The position numbers and the translations under genes were made by a program. Positions 16,695 through 39,903 of a stretch of 64,000 bases of DNA are shown here, piece by piece (position 1 is the first letter of the stretch; the number at the start of each line of letters is the position of its first letter). The notes under the pieces are model-generated. The model made no database searches. It saw only the letters and a program-made list of their open reading frames with translations, and was not told the DNA's origin. Source of the DNA: Amoebidium appalachense (lineage: Eukaryota > Ichthyosporea); NCBI GenBank assembly GCA_963693365.1, contig CAVNZM010000005.1, positions 8,246,001-8,310,000 of the forward strand, in the 5' to 3' direction.

Positions 16695-17497
16695 GATCGT
16701 AGGGCATGTGTTCGTGAATGAGCGGACGGGGGTTTTTTGGCCATGTTTTCGTGAATTTCTTATTCTTGTGTGTATGTGTGTGCGCGTGCGTGTGTCTTGT
16801 GTGTTTCCGTGTCTCCGTGTCTGTGTGTCTTGTGTGGAAACGCCACGCTCAGGAGGCATGGGGGAGGGGGGAGGGGGGGGAGGGGGGGGGGGGAGGGGGG
16901 GAGGGGAGGGGGGCAGGCAGCTGATTGCACAGTGGATTCCGTTGCCTAGGGGCTGAATTGGTTGAATAGCACTGAATGCTGTGGTTAGGCCGTATGTGCA
17001 TGAATGCTGCTATGTACATAATTGTAGTCATGTAGCATAGAAACGTTGACCTTACCATATTAGGTGATGCATTGTTTAGTTCATTGGCTGTATGAGGGCA
17101 CCTAGTATTAGGTACCACAAGTATCATGTATGCTGTGATTTCAAGGTGTGAATCACGATTATATGCGCATATGTATGCGCCTAATTAGTTCGGAATGCTT
17201 CAGCCATGCACGTGTGTGCCTGGCGAAATAAGACATTCCTGCCGGCATGGCAGAAAATCTGAACTCACACTGAAAGCACATCTCAATAATCCTTATGTGC
17301 AGTAAGGGGGATACACTGAATGATCGAATTCAGTGGACACGCACCGTGATACATTCGATCAATCCTTCCCCTACTACTATAGGCATTTGTTTAGAGATAC
17401 TGCACGTGTGCTGTCTCGAACTAGTCTATGGGAGATTTCCCCCCCCCCCCCCCCCCCCCCCCCCCCACCCACCCCACCCCCCGGGGGCCCTCCGCAC

Positions 17498-17544
<47 letters not shown>

Positions 17545-18569
17545 ACGTGACACTGGACACACGGTGTCACACACACACAAGGCCAACCACCAGCACCAAC
17601 GGATCCGGATGCACCGCACACACACACCGTGACGTCGACACACACCCAAAGGACCTCCAAGTCTAGAAGTGCATATTCATTCGCGTTAGTCATGATCCAT
17701 TTTAAGTGCATATGTGTACTAAATTCAAGTTTTCACACGAGTTGCACGACTTTTAACTCACAGCGCAACTTAGGCTCCAATACTTCTAAAGCCGTGCTCT
17801 GTAATCAGCAACCCAATGTATATGACACGTGCTGCACACCAGGCGACCAGGTGGTTGCAGCTTGCGCTGCCATTGGATGGATATCATGCAGTATGTACGT
17901 GGGACCCTGCAGCCCATACGCATGCATGCGCATGCATGTACATGTGCGCCGGTACGTCTGGGCAGGCTGCATGCGCATATGCTTTGGTGGCGCAAGACAA
18001 TACAGTAACCGACAATGCCTGAGGTTTGGTGGGCACATCATTCATTATTGTTTTTTTCTAAAAGAATATCTGACTTGAGTGTCGACGTCGGCTACAAAGG
18101 TGCCCTGTGTACATGGCAGCCACCCCGGAACTCTAACGCCAATTGATCATGTGAAAGTGCAAAACATAGCCCTCCCCCCCCCCCCCCTCCCCCCACCCCC
18201 TCCTTCCCCCCCCCACCCCCTGCGCCGGCCCGGAGCAAGCACTACCACATTGACGTTTACTGATAAGGCACACTGATCGAAGCTTCAAAGAGATCCCCGA
18301 CCCACAACCACACAGTGGCTGCCCCTGAATGTACGTGCAGGGGTGGGCTGCATATCACAACCTCAAAACACCCTTGAATTTGGAACATTCAAGATTCTAG
18401 CAGGCTAGCCCCCCCCCCAAAAAACTAAGATAATGTCATTTTGCCCAAGTGCCACTAAGGGGGTCTGGGTATAAGACTCTAAGTCATATAGGGCCCAGAT
18501 CAACGTAATTTCAAAAATCAGCATATTGCTGTATCACCAAAAAGGATGCAGCCACACAAGTTAACCCAG
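16569..18569. other. Convergent 3' region between TRAF-type gene and VMA22
   Basis: Contains (GT)n, a T-run of about 35 (16659-16693), G/A-rich sequence, then about 1.2 kb of unique AT-richer sequence (16.93-18.17 kb) with a short C-run and CA tract at 17.44-17.54 kb. An open frame at 17629-18078 exists on the plus strand but has no recognisable domain and no splice or codon support, so no gene is called. Confidence 0.5.
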
Positions 18570-18679
18570 TCACCTCCCGGCCACCAGCTTTTGTTTCCTC
18601 GCCATTAGTTCCTCGTATGTGGCCATATCTGCTGCTAGCTGGCTGCGTAGCTCGGCCATGCTGATGGCTGTGTGCGTGG

Positions 18680-18751
<72 letters not shown>

Positions 18752-19204
18752 CGTACACGGTGCGTGTGCGCGCGCGGGTGTTCGGGTGTGCGGTGGGTGG
18801 GTGGGTGGGTGGGTGGGTGGGGGGTGTTAGGTGAATGGTCTTCCCTTCCCCAGTGACCCACCCTTTGACTCAACTAACATTTAACATCCATATCCCCCAC
18901 TGCCCATCGGGCCCTCTCACTCTACCAAGGTGCTTTTCGTCCCCCTCCCCCATGTCTCTCCCGTATTCCCATCACCCCTCCCATCTCTTGTTTGGCCCAT
19001 ACCCCACCCATTCACCGCCACCATTGCCGTTACCCAACTGCTTACACCGCCAGTCACCCTCTATGCAATCTGTATCGCCAGCATCTACTCATGGCATGCA
19101 TTCTCAATCACCCCGCTCCTCTCTTCCCCCCCATACCTAACATTTTCTCTGTTGTTCAATGTCACTCGAATTGCCACCTCCGTCCGACTTGCATCTCCCC
19201 CCTC

Positions 19205-19235
<31 letters not shown>

Positions 19236-19395
19236 ACCCACCCACCACCACCACCACCACCGCCACCATCCCCCCCATCCCCCCTCCCCTCCCCAAACGT
19301 CCACCTCACCCTCACCCTCATCTCTTCCCCCCCCCGACCGCATGAATACATCAAGAACCCCACTCATCCTCCCCCCTCCCCCCTCCCCCCGGCGC

Positions 19396-19428
<33 letters not shown>

Positions 19429-19984
19429 CCCAGCACACACCCTGTCTGAAGCTTCTCTGAGCACTTCTTAGTGCCGGGGGCACCAACAAACCAAACCACT
19501 TGAGGGGGTCGGTGGGAGTGGGCCTTGGCTCATCCTCCACACAATCATCCGTGTCTGTTTGGGGGGGTTCATGGGCTGTGGGTGGGGGTTCTTGTTTCGG
19601 TGCTTTGCGCTGTTTGAGGGCAGGTTGGTCGGTGGTGGCTGCTTGCCGGGGGAGCTCTGGAAACATATCGAATCAGTGGAGGGTGCAGATGCTTGGGGAG
19701 GAATTGCAGAAGGAGAATAGGAGGGGGGGGGGGGGGGGAGGGGGGGGGGGGGGGAGGGGGAGGCACAGAAAAAGGTATGCACGTGTGAAGGTCAAACGAG
19801 GAAGCATGCACCGGCGTATGCCTGCAGGTAGATAGGCAGGCAGCATAGCCCATATGCATGCACAGACATGTTAGCCACATGCATCCAGATGCACCCAGCT
19901 GCACGATGACACACACAACACCCATCCCCCCCCCCCCCCCCCCCTCCTCCTCCTCCTCCTCCTCCTCCTCCTTGACACACGCAA

Positions 19985-20019
<35 letters not shown>

Positions 20020-21717
20020 CACCAACCCCAACACATGCACATATGCAAATACCTTTTGCTCCCTCCACCGGTGCCATGCTGATTTCTCTTGTGCCTTCTG
20101 TCTGCTGGTGCCTGCATGTGAACCTCGTAAGAATTGCAGGCCTCGATATTTACTGACTCAACCACCTTAGCCTCCCCCCCCCACACACACACAACACACA
20201 AACTATAACCACCCACCACCCACCTTTTCACAGCCCAGTTCCTAGCGTACAACCAGACAATTAATCACGGCATATGCAGGATTCAAGCAACAATTTCCTT
20301 GCTTGAGAAGCCATCCTCAACTTGCTGCCTGCCCCCCCCCCTCCCCCCCCCTTTTAACCTCGTCGTCCCCATCCCCTACTTTTAGCCTTCACACTTGCCC
20401 CTACCGATTTTTCTGCTGTGGGTGCTGTTGTGGACGGCACACACACGGTCCCTTCCTGCCGTCTGCCTCCCTCCTCCCCCCTCCCCCCCCTTCCTCCCCC
20501 CCCCCCCCCCCCCCCCCCACACCCCCTCCCCCGCCCCCACACAACCCCCCCCTCCCCCCCCTTCCTCCTTCCAGCATGCTCTCGTGAAACTCTTCCAACA
20601 CAAACCCACACTCTCACTCATCACACTTGGGGTGTCTGCGCCAACAAAACAGACACACTCTACCCCCCAAGGGGCACGTACACAGCCACACGCAGGGTGG
20701 CCTCCATGTGCCTCGGGTACTGCAGACTGCCCACAGTGTAGACGGGGTTGGCCCGCTGCATGTGGTGCCGTGCCTGGGCCAGCGACAGGTGGCCCTGTGT
20801 GTGTATATCCCAGTCAGCTCTTCGCCACCCCCTCCCCCCCCTCCCCTTCCCCCCTTCCCCCAACGCCCCCCTCTTCCGCTCACTTCTCCGTCCATCCCCT
20901 CCTCAACGTGAAGCAGGCATGTGTGCGCTTTCCCAAGCAACACGTTACCTCCTTCAAGGCATGGCCCAGTGGCGGGTGCAGTGCCTGCAGGCGGCTGTAT
21001 CTTTCGAATATGCCCTCAAGCAACGTGTCTAGTTGCCGGCAGACAGAGGAGAGCTCCTCTGAAACCCACACCGCTAATGTTAGGGAAAAAGGCGGGAGGG
21101 CAACAATAGCATGTGTAAAATGCTGAGGGAAAGCAAGACAACTGCAAGGGCCGATGGGAGCTCGCGCCAAGCGCACACATCCCGGGTAAGGGCGTATCCA
21201 GAAAGCCCTCCAGCCATCCCCCCTCCCTCTCTCTCTCCCCCCCCCCCCCCTCCCCCCGCCCCCCCTCATCACCCTCCCCGCCCACCCTCTCTCCCACTCT
21301 CCTTTTCCCGTTCCCTCTCTCCCTCCCCCTCCCCTTCCCTCCCTCCCCCCCAACTGGCACATGTTCAAGCAACGTCTTGCCGCCAGCCTGCCTTTTCCAC
21401 GCAGGCAGCGCCTCCAACAGCAGCCCAGAGTGTCGTCCCTCTGAAGCATACCGTCCAACCCTGCCAGCCTTCTTACCACCTCGACCAGTCCCATTCCCCT
21501 CACCTCCCCTCGTGCCCCCCCTGCTCTTAGAATTCCTTACTCCACTTCCGACCCGCCCCTCCCTCCCCTCCCCCTCTTTACCCCCCCCCCCCCCCCCCCC
21601 TCAAATACCCCCCCCCCCCCCCCCCCCCCTCAAATACCCCCCCCCCCCCCCCCCCGCAGTGCCACTACACAAAAACACGCACACGCACCCACCTGTGTCG
21701 TTTGTGGCTACAGGCAT
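18570..21717 (-). CDS. VMA22: Vacuolar (V)-ATPase assembly factor VMA22 / CCDC115 homologue
   Basis: Six minus-strand exons: 21693-21717 (ATG, 25 nt), 20949-21058, 20682-20794, 20053-20111, 19441-19656 and 18570-18667, giving 206 residues with all phases matching (1, 0, 2, 1, 1). Family hallmarks seen are LDTLLEGIFERYSRLQALHP (N-terminal helix), HLSLAQARHHM...VGSLQYPRHME (the 'PLQY' segment) and DPLKWFGLLVPPALRSAQRSF (about residues 150-174), then a C-terminal helix MAELRSQLAADMATYEELMA. Human CCDC115 has the same order of motifs in 180 residues. The protein helps assemble the membrane sector of the V-ATPase in the endoplasmic reticulum. The linker at about residues 103-150 is Gln/Pro/Thr-rich and poorly conserved, as usual for the family. 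It is convergent with the TRAF-type gene and divergent from the LCAT-like gene. Confidence 0.85.
18684..18751. repeat. (GT)n ((CA)n in the sense of VMA22) just upstream of its last acceptor
   Basis: About 34 GT units on the plus strand. On the VMA22 sense strand this is a CA tract ending about 20 bases before the last acceptor. Confidence 0.95.
19395..19426. repeat. A-run within an intron of VMA22
   Basis: About 30 A flanked by C-rich sequence on the plus strand; it is a T-run followed by G-runs just after a VMA22 donor. Confidence 0.9.
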
Positions 21718-23165
21718 GGTTGGGGGGTGCAAAGACCAGGGTTGCCTCTTCGACTGTAGACAAACTAAGCGGGGGTAGATGGGTTGTGCCTACGTGAACC
21801 TCGGTGTGCGCGTGTGCGTATGCGTGTGCGTGCTTGTGACACTTCGCCCGAATGCGATTATGACGCTCCACTTACACTAACAACTAAGCTAGACGAACTC
21901 TGCGAGATGTCGAGTTTTTTGTAGTCTACAAGGCTTTGTACCCGCGCACTTGCCTACGTAAGTGGCCCGAGCGGCCTACGACGCTGCGGGACGTCTCCGG
22001 CGGGGTCCTTCTGGCTGTAATGACCAATCAAATCGCCCAATATGTAATGACCTATCGAAATGCTCAAAAGTTTTAAAGCAAATTTTCAATCTTACTAAGT
22101 TAAAAAGCCTGGGCAGGCAGATCATGTCTTATTTTTACTTGCAGGCTGGGCTACGTCATTTTGAACCAATCACCACTCCTAAATCTAGATTTACGCTCGT
22201 AGATCCGATTACACGCGATCAAACTTTGTCTAGTGACTGTCGCCTGGGGCAACATACAAGGTATACTTATCCGTTTTAAGATGACTATCCTAGATCACCT
22301 TATTAATGCTGCACAGTATGATATTGTGATCCGGTGCCTTAACTTTCTGTCGGAGCTACCGATGCTAGCATCTGCTTACCCATAATATGTAATAGGGGTG
22401 TCAGATACTACGATGGCGCTCATTGTTGCCTAGCATGTACATATGTCACTGGCTGCATTTGATTGGCTGTGCTGGAAAACGCAGTAGGCCGTCGAATGTG
22501 GCTGGGCCTCCGGCAATGTCCACGCAATAAAAATGTGTGTAAACCCCCTACTTATAGGCCGCAGAGAGACAGCACTCAAAGTGATTAAGTTTTTTGAGTT
22601 TTTTTGTTTTTTCGGTTGCCTAAAATGGCAACATCGCGAAGCAATACTGATCGTAGATTGGCTAAAAATGCACCAGACCTTGTTGCATTATTGTAGTTTG
22701 TTTATCTTTTGTGAGTTGTGCCTCTATGTATGTCACATTGTAGTTGTGCCTTGACTGTTTCAACAGTTCAACTCAACGCACATGTAGAGCGTAGTGTAAG
22801 TGTACTGTAGTGTAGTTTACTGTAGTGTGCTGTAAAATAGGCTGCTCGATCCCAGTCATCCGTGTGCGTGTGTTGTGTTCATGCGTGTTTGTGTTGGTGT
22901 GCGTGTTTTGTGTTGTTGTTTGTGAGACACACCAAGTCTTCTCGGCCACGCAAACACCCGCTGGGCACCTTAACAGAATAATCGAATCCCCGCGTTCATT
23001 ACCGTAACCTCGCCATCGTACCCGAAGCAGAGTAGTGGGTGGCCCAATGGTTGAGCTTAGGCAAGACAACACCCAGGCATCAAACACACACTGCAGTTAG
23101 GGAAGGGTACACAATTACATTTACAGCTATGCAGGTAGGCTAGTGGTCGGGGTTGGCCAGGCGAG
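21718..23165. promoter_or_regulatory. Divergent promoter region, VMA22 (-) and LCAT-like gene (+)
   Basis: About 1.45 kb of mostly unique, AT-richer sequence between the two start codons. CCAAT-type pentamers are visible (gattggc near 22460), as is an A-rich aataaaaat near 22527, but there is no obvious TATA box at a suitable distance from either start. A short degenerate tgtagtgta repeat lies at 22794-22835. No exon is recognised. Confidence 0.4.
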
Positions 23166-25009
23166 ATGGCTGGGCGGGTGCTCAAGGAGGTGCCGCTGGT
23201 GTTTGTGCCCGGCCTGAAGGGCAGCCGGCTGGTGGACAAGGACGGCAGCGTGTGCTGGCTGGGTGCGCATCTCGTGCTTGTGCGCTCACGTGCTTGTCAG
23301 ATGCATGAGACTTTTGTTGGGGTTGATCAACTATCACCCAAGTGGACTATTAATGATCTACTTTGATTACATCCCCGTCCACCCCCCCCCTCCCCCCCCC
23401 CCCCTTTCCCCCGCACCCTCCCCTCCCCCCCCCACACACACACACGTGCACACACGCACACACAAACACACACTGAGACACACAGGCGTGCACGTACACA
23501 CACACAAGCAAAACACAAGACACACAAGCAAATGCACACGCACACGCCTTCACGCGCACACAGGTGCATGCAGGGTGCACATCAAAGCTCGAGCTCATGC
23601 ACTACACGTATGAACCGGGCACATGTGCACTCACACTCACACACGCGAACACACACACCCCTACACAAACATGCACACACACACACGCCACCACTTAAAC
23701 CAGGTAGGCACACCTGTCACACAAAACAAACGCACAAATGTTCAGTGTTTAATCTTGTCAGCCGTGTTTTCCTTGCCTACACCAACATACCTGGACCTGT
23801 ACACACCCACGCCCATGGAGATCACCATAACATGTGTTTGGCTATGCCCAACCCTTTCACCAGCATTCCACCATATGCACATATGATGACCATAACCCAT
23901 GCTGTGCAAGTACAGGGGCAGCCCAGACACTCAACCCGTTCAACCGCACAACCATCACGCTGCCGCTAGACCACAGCCAGGGGGCACAGGCAGGGGACGG
24001 GCTGCGGGCTGAGGGGGTGCTTGTGGCCGATATGCTGGGCATGGCCGAGGTAGCTTACAAGGACATCACGGAGGTGCGCTGTGTGCATGTTTCCCCATCT
24101 CTGTTGCCCATCCCCTATTCTCCCCCCCCCCCCCCCCCCCCCCCCCCTTCCCACCACTACCACCCCTCCCCCCTTCAACTTCACTTTTTCGTTAAAGCCT
24201 GAGTGTGGGCTCGACCTGGCACATCATCACCACACGAGCAAGGTGATTGGCCAGTTACCTGTGATAACACTATTCTATCCCCAGGTGTGCCGGCAGCTGG
24301 GGCGGGCCTACTATGAGTTCAGTTTTGATTGGCGCAGAGACCTGGGGGAGGCTGTGGGCCAGTTGGCATTGTTCCTGACTAAGGTGAGTGCTCATGCATC
24401 CCGCTTTTCTAGTTTTTGTATTTTTGTATAAATTTGTGTTGTGTCTTTTGATGTCTCCACCACCATAACTACAACCTTCTGAAGCGTGCATTCCCCCCTC
24501 CCCCCTCCCCCCCCCCCCCCTCCCCCCCCCCCCCTTCCCCCCCCCCCCCCCCCGCCCCCCAAAAAAAAGTGGCCAGGAAAAAGAACAAAATTAAAAAAAC
24601 CACGTACAGAGCACAGGGCCGCTGAATGTCAACAAACACACAGCACACACACAAAGCACACACGGACCTATGCTGAACGCATATGCATACGCAATAGCAG
24701 GGGCCCCGTGAGCTCAAGTGTTAGGTCTGCTTTTAAACATGCCATACTTTGGATGGCACAACATAGGGGGCCCCTAGCACCCACCACCCATGCACTCACT
24801 TGCCATTCCATCAGGTGGGCCAGGGCCAGCCCGTGCAGGTTCTAGCGCATTCCACAGGGGGCCTTGTTGCTTTTGCCCTCCTCAACCGCCACCCCCACCT
24901 CTTCCACTCCCTTCTACTTGCTGGCACCCCCTTCAACCCCAGTGTGGCCTATCTCAATGACCTCACCTCAGGCTCAAAATCATCAAGTAATCCATCCCCC
25001 TCCTCCCCC

Positions 25010-25042
<33 letters not shown>

Positions 25043-25157
25043 TCCCCCCTCCCCCCCCCGGCTCTCCCCCCACCCCACTCCCCCCCTTCCCGAGTTCCCT
25101 CTTCATCCAACATATACCCACGTGTGTGCGCCATGAGCACACATGCACGCACGCGCG

Positions 25158-25228
<71 letters not shown>

Positions 25229-25236
25229 ACATGCGT

Positions 25237-25273
<37 letters not shown>

Positions 25274-25452
25274 CGTGCGCGCACACACACACGTACACAC
25301 ATGCACACATGCACACATGCGTGCACACACACACACACGCACACACACACATGTGTGTGTGCGCACACACACACACGTACACACATGCACACACGCACAC
25401 ATGCGTGCGCACACACACACACGTACACACATGCACACATGCACACATGCGT

Positions 25453-25486
<34 letters not shown>

Positions 25487-25539
25487 GTGTGTGTGCGCAC
25501 ACACACACGCGTACACATATGCACACACGCACACATGCG

Positions 25540-25570
<31 letters not shown>

Positions 25571-25625
25571 GCGTGCGCACACACACACACACACATGCGT
25601 GCGTGCGCACACACACACATGCGTG

Positions 25626-25659
<34 letters not shown>

Positions 25660-25663
25660 TGCG

Positions 25664-25694
<31 letters not shown>

Positions 25695-25698
25695 GCGT

Positions 25699-25735
<37 letters not shown>

Positions 25736-25791
25736 CGTGCACACACACACACACACAAGCATGACACACACACACACACACACACAAGCAT

Positions 25792-25829
<38 letters not shown>

Positions 25830-26026
25830 GTGTGCGCACACACACACGTACACACATGCACACACGCACACATGCGTCACCCACACACACACGCACACAC
25901 ACACACACACACACACATGCGTGCGCGCACACACACACACACACATGCGTGCGCACACACACACACACACACATGCGTGCGCACACACACACACACACAT
26001 GCATGCGCACACACACACACATGCGT

Positions 26027-26079
<53 letters not shown>

Positions 26080-26113
26080 CGTGCACACACACACACACAC
26101 ACACACACATGCG

Positions 26114-26144
<31 letters not shown>

Positions 26145-26172
26145 GCGTGCGCACACACATACAAACATGCAT

Positions 26173-26209
<37 letters not shown>

Positions 26210-27230
26210 CATGTGCGCGCGCACACACACACACACGTGCATGCGCGCGCACACACACACACACATATGCATGCGCACACACACACACGTACACACACAC
26301 ACACACACACACACATGCACCTACGTGCACGCCCACACAAACCACCACCACTACCACCACAAACCGTCTGTAAAACACATTTTCCAAACTTAACATTGTT
26401 AGTAAAAAAGCGTGCATTAAGATAATCACTTCAAACGTGCCAGCGTAACCTATTCAACTATCATCACTCCTATTCCTCTCTACAATGGCAGCCTGGGTGT
26501 CTGATTATTCAACCCCCCCCCCCCTCAGGGGGCAGTGCTTTGCTCTCAGCAGCTGCCCACTTCAGCTGGCCGGCCATGTTCAGCCTACTGCCTGCATGGG
26601 CCCCAACACAGTGGGTCATGGACTTGATGGGCAACCATCTAGACATAGATCTGTTGGATGTGGACGGTACGTGGGGTTTTTTTTATATTTATTATTATTA
26701 CTATTATTATTTTTTATTTTTTATTTTGGGGGGGGGGGGGGGGGGGGGAAGGGGAGGGAGGGGGGAAGGGTGGGGGGAGGGTGGGAGGAAGGGGGGAGAG
26801 TGGGTAGAGGGGGGGGGGGGGGGTTGGTGTGTGTTGCAGGGTGTGGTGTCCGTGTGTGCGTGTGCATTCATACAGGGATGGGGTTATGTGTGTGCGGTTT
26901 GTTGGAGAGAGGAGGGGGACAAGGCATGCACTAGGGGAGGGGAAGAAGCAACCCGGTGCACGGATAAAGGTGGGAATGGGATGTACGACGGTGGTTGGAG
27001 TGGAATGAAGTGTGGGAATAGAGTCCCCGGTTTTGTTCACTTTGTGGTCATGGTGGGAAGACTTGGGCGGCTGGGCAGCGTGTACTGGTTTCCATGCACA
27101 TAATTTGGTGTGGGTGCTGTAAGATTGAACGCTGAGAAAGCAGGTTGGACAAAGAACCGGGCCTGGGATGATGGGGGAGGTGGGCAGGCAGGTGCACCCG
27201 CGCGCATTTGTACGCTTGTGTGTCGTTTAC

Positions 27231-27275
<45 letters not shown>

Positions 27276-28361
27276 AAAAATGGAGTGGATGCACGTGTAC
27301 ACGCACCTGCTGACAATCACCGGCCGTTGCAGACTGGGTCACCCACCACATCGGTGTGTTCTGCCGCGATATCACCGCCAATCCACCCAGCCCAGCCGAA
27401 ATAGACCACCTGCATAGGGCACTAGATGCTGCCAGAAATTTCCGTGAGGAGATAGTGTGTGCAGCCATCCAATATCCGCCCATAGCCGTGCTAGCAGGGT
27501 CAGGCACCCCCACGCCTGTGCACTGCATCAAGAGGGTTGCTGGCGGCAGGGTGTGGTACAACTTTGACGATGGCCTGGTGGTGGGTGCATTGCTAATACG
27601 ACACATCTTCCCATGCACCCCCCCCCCCCCCCCCCTCCCCCCCCTCCCCCCCCCTTCCCCCCCCCCCCCCCCCCCCCCCTTTCCACCTGCCTCCCCAGCA
27701 CCCATCCCCCCCAGCGGCTCACTCACTCATCCCCACCACTTCCACCACTACCACCACCTTCATCTGAGGTCGAGGAAAACCACGAGGGGACAAATGACCA
27801 CCACGCTTAAGCACACCCACACGTGGATTCAAACACTTGTTTCAGGACGGACTGATAAGGTTGCCATGGCATGCACAGTCCCCTGCATGGCGCACATACA
27901 GGGATATCCAACGTGGTTCGAGCCCATACTCCCTCCATTCTCCCCCATGCCTGTAACCTAACTCCCCTCCCCTCCCAGCTGCCGCGCCAAAGTTACCCTC
28001 ACTTTCCTCACTGACACAACGCACATGCGCATATGCACACACACATGCACATGCAATCGTTCGTCAAGTGGTGGGTACATCCACACACACTCTCATTCAC
28101 ACGCGTGGCCACATCATAATAACAGCCCCCCTCCCCCCCCCCCTCCCCCCCCCCCCCTACCCGCAGGAGGATGGTGATGGTCGTGTGTGTGTGACCGGCA
28201 CCCTGCCCCCCTCTGGTGTGCCCTACAGACTACACCGTGCACATGCAGGTCATGGGGGATTGCTGCTGAACACAGAGAGGGTGGTGGGCATACTCAGTGA
28301 GCTGGGGGGGTGGGTGGAGGAGAGGAGGAGAGAGGCCACGTCCAGAATAGACCTGGTATAG
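23166..28361 (+). CDS. Lecithin:cholesterol acyltransferase (LCAT)-like acyltransferase/phospholipase
   Basis: Seven exons: 23166-23262, 23916-24073, 24285-24383, 24815-24986, 26529-26666, 27333-27580 and 28167-28361. They give 1107 nt and 368 residues with every junction in phase. LCAT-family landmarks in order: [12 protein letters not shown] near residue 12; [14 protein letters not shown] (substrate-side loop); [12 protein letters not shown] (the conserved Asp-Trp-Arg); the nucleophile elbow [11 protein letters not shown] with Ser131; [36 protein letters not shown]; and [14 protein letters not shown] with candidate acid Asp308, followed by a His cluster (H327, H330, H333) that should hold the catalytic His. 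The family transfers or hydrolyses phospholipid acyl chains. The usual Gly before His in the GHSxG elbow is Ala here. No signal peptide is seen, so the protein is probably intracellular, as in the plant and protist branch. The intron after exon 4 holds a 1.2-kb (CA)n block. Confidence 0.85.
24430..24490. repeat. Short dispersed repeat, second copy at 16115-16165
   Basis: The stretch tttgtgttgtgtcttttgatgtctcc followed by cca, ccttc and a C-run resembles 16119-16165 (tttgtgtttcgtcttttgatatcttc... then a C-run). Both copies are in introns and precede poly-C, suggesting the 3' end of a dispersed element. Confidence 0.5.
25160..26322. repeat. 1.2-kb compound (CA)n array with periodic CATGCGTGC interruptions
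   Basis: The array consists of CA blocks of 10-40 nt separated by atgcgtgc, atgtgtgtg or acgtacacacatgcac units, in the LCAT-like intron 24987-26528. All six frames are open over it, giving His-Thr or Cys-Val translations of several hundred residues that are not genes. Confidence 0.95.
27234..27280. repeat. C-run joined to A-run
   Basis: About 33 C followed by 15 A, about 50 nt upstream of the acceptor of LCAT-like exon 27333. Confidence 0.95.
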
Positions 28362-28378
28362 GTTTTTTGGGGAGGGGG

Positions 28379-28409
<31 letters not shown>

Positions 28410-29509
28410 GGTATGTGTGTGGTGTGGGTATGCTGTCGAAAAGGGAAGGGGGGGGGACGGGGGATTGATAGGCATGACCTGGCATGTGTTTGCAGGGTTG
28501 GGGGTGATCTGGAATTTATGGATATATGTTCAGTGGTGTGAGGTGTTATCATGGGGAATGCGTGAATTCAGAATGCATATGTGCAATGAAGTTACTGAAA
28601 AGAGAAAGGATGATGATTATAGTATATAGTAGCCTAATCTAAGGTGCATGCCGTTAGTTGGATTAACAACGAATGATCGCGCTGATGTACGTTTACCATA
28701 CTGGGGCATTCATAGAAAATAGTAAGCCATTAATAGCGTCCTAGCACAGATGGAACAATTGAAGGATTGGTAGCGCTGCCACCGAAGGATTGATGGCTGG
28801 TAGTACCCTGTGGTGCTAATAGTACATTGCATGCGTACATTTGTGAAGGTAGACACATGTTTATCACTAACGAGCAAGGTGCAAGGCAGGTTCAGCCATG
28901 GTATATACATATACATATGCGATAACACTTACGCTTCACCTCGTTGGCACCACTGTATACGTATGAAAGCATGGGCCTGTGGCTCTGTATTGACATGTGC
29001 GTAGGCTTACGAGACATCATCTAATTGTTGTGTAACTGTTCCTGGGCCAGGTGTCCAGACCCGTGAGGAGATAGCAAATATTGCTGTGTTAACGTTTGTT
29101 TCACATGTACATTTACACTTTTCGCATGCACATATACTGCAAGATATAAGGGAACATGCTAAATAAAGCACATGTACAGTTCAGTATCAATATTAAAACC
29201 ACGCATTCGTGAAACCCCCCCCCCCCCCCTGGTTCGGTCCCACACATAAGCTACGTGCCCCTTGAGAGGAAGCACGTTGGGCAGGCTGGGAAAGTTCGCG
29301 CGTACACGAATGGTGTACGTGCGTGTGCCGTGCAAGCATAACCACAGGCAAAACACGTAGGTATGCAGCCAGTGCGTACATACACGCACGTGCATGCACG
29401 GGCAACCCATCCACCAGCGGAAAGAGGTGGTGACGGGTATTATGCGTTGTATTCATATGACCAAGCCGTCACTATATCTGACATACAATAGTGCCCGAGT
29501 CACTCTTCT
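28362..29509. other. Convergent 3' region between LCAT-like and mTERF-like genes
   Basis: A G-run (about 28387-28410) is followed by about 1 kb of unique, AT-richer sequence. A possible polyadenylation signal aataaa is at 29163 (plus strand), rather far from the stop at 28361. No exon is recognised. Confidence 0.5.

Positions 29510-39903
<10,394 letters not shown>

Noticed and set aside
17629-18078. 149-codon plus-strand open frame in unique sequence
   Set aside because: No domain, no matching flanking exons, and an opposite-strand frame overlaps it.
24800-26425. Open frames of 400-540 codons on both strands, rich in His-Thr or Cys-Val
   Set aside because: They are translations of the (CA)n array, open in all six frames, and the true LCAT-like exons enter and leave on either side.
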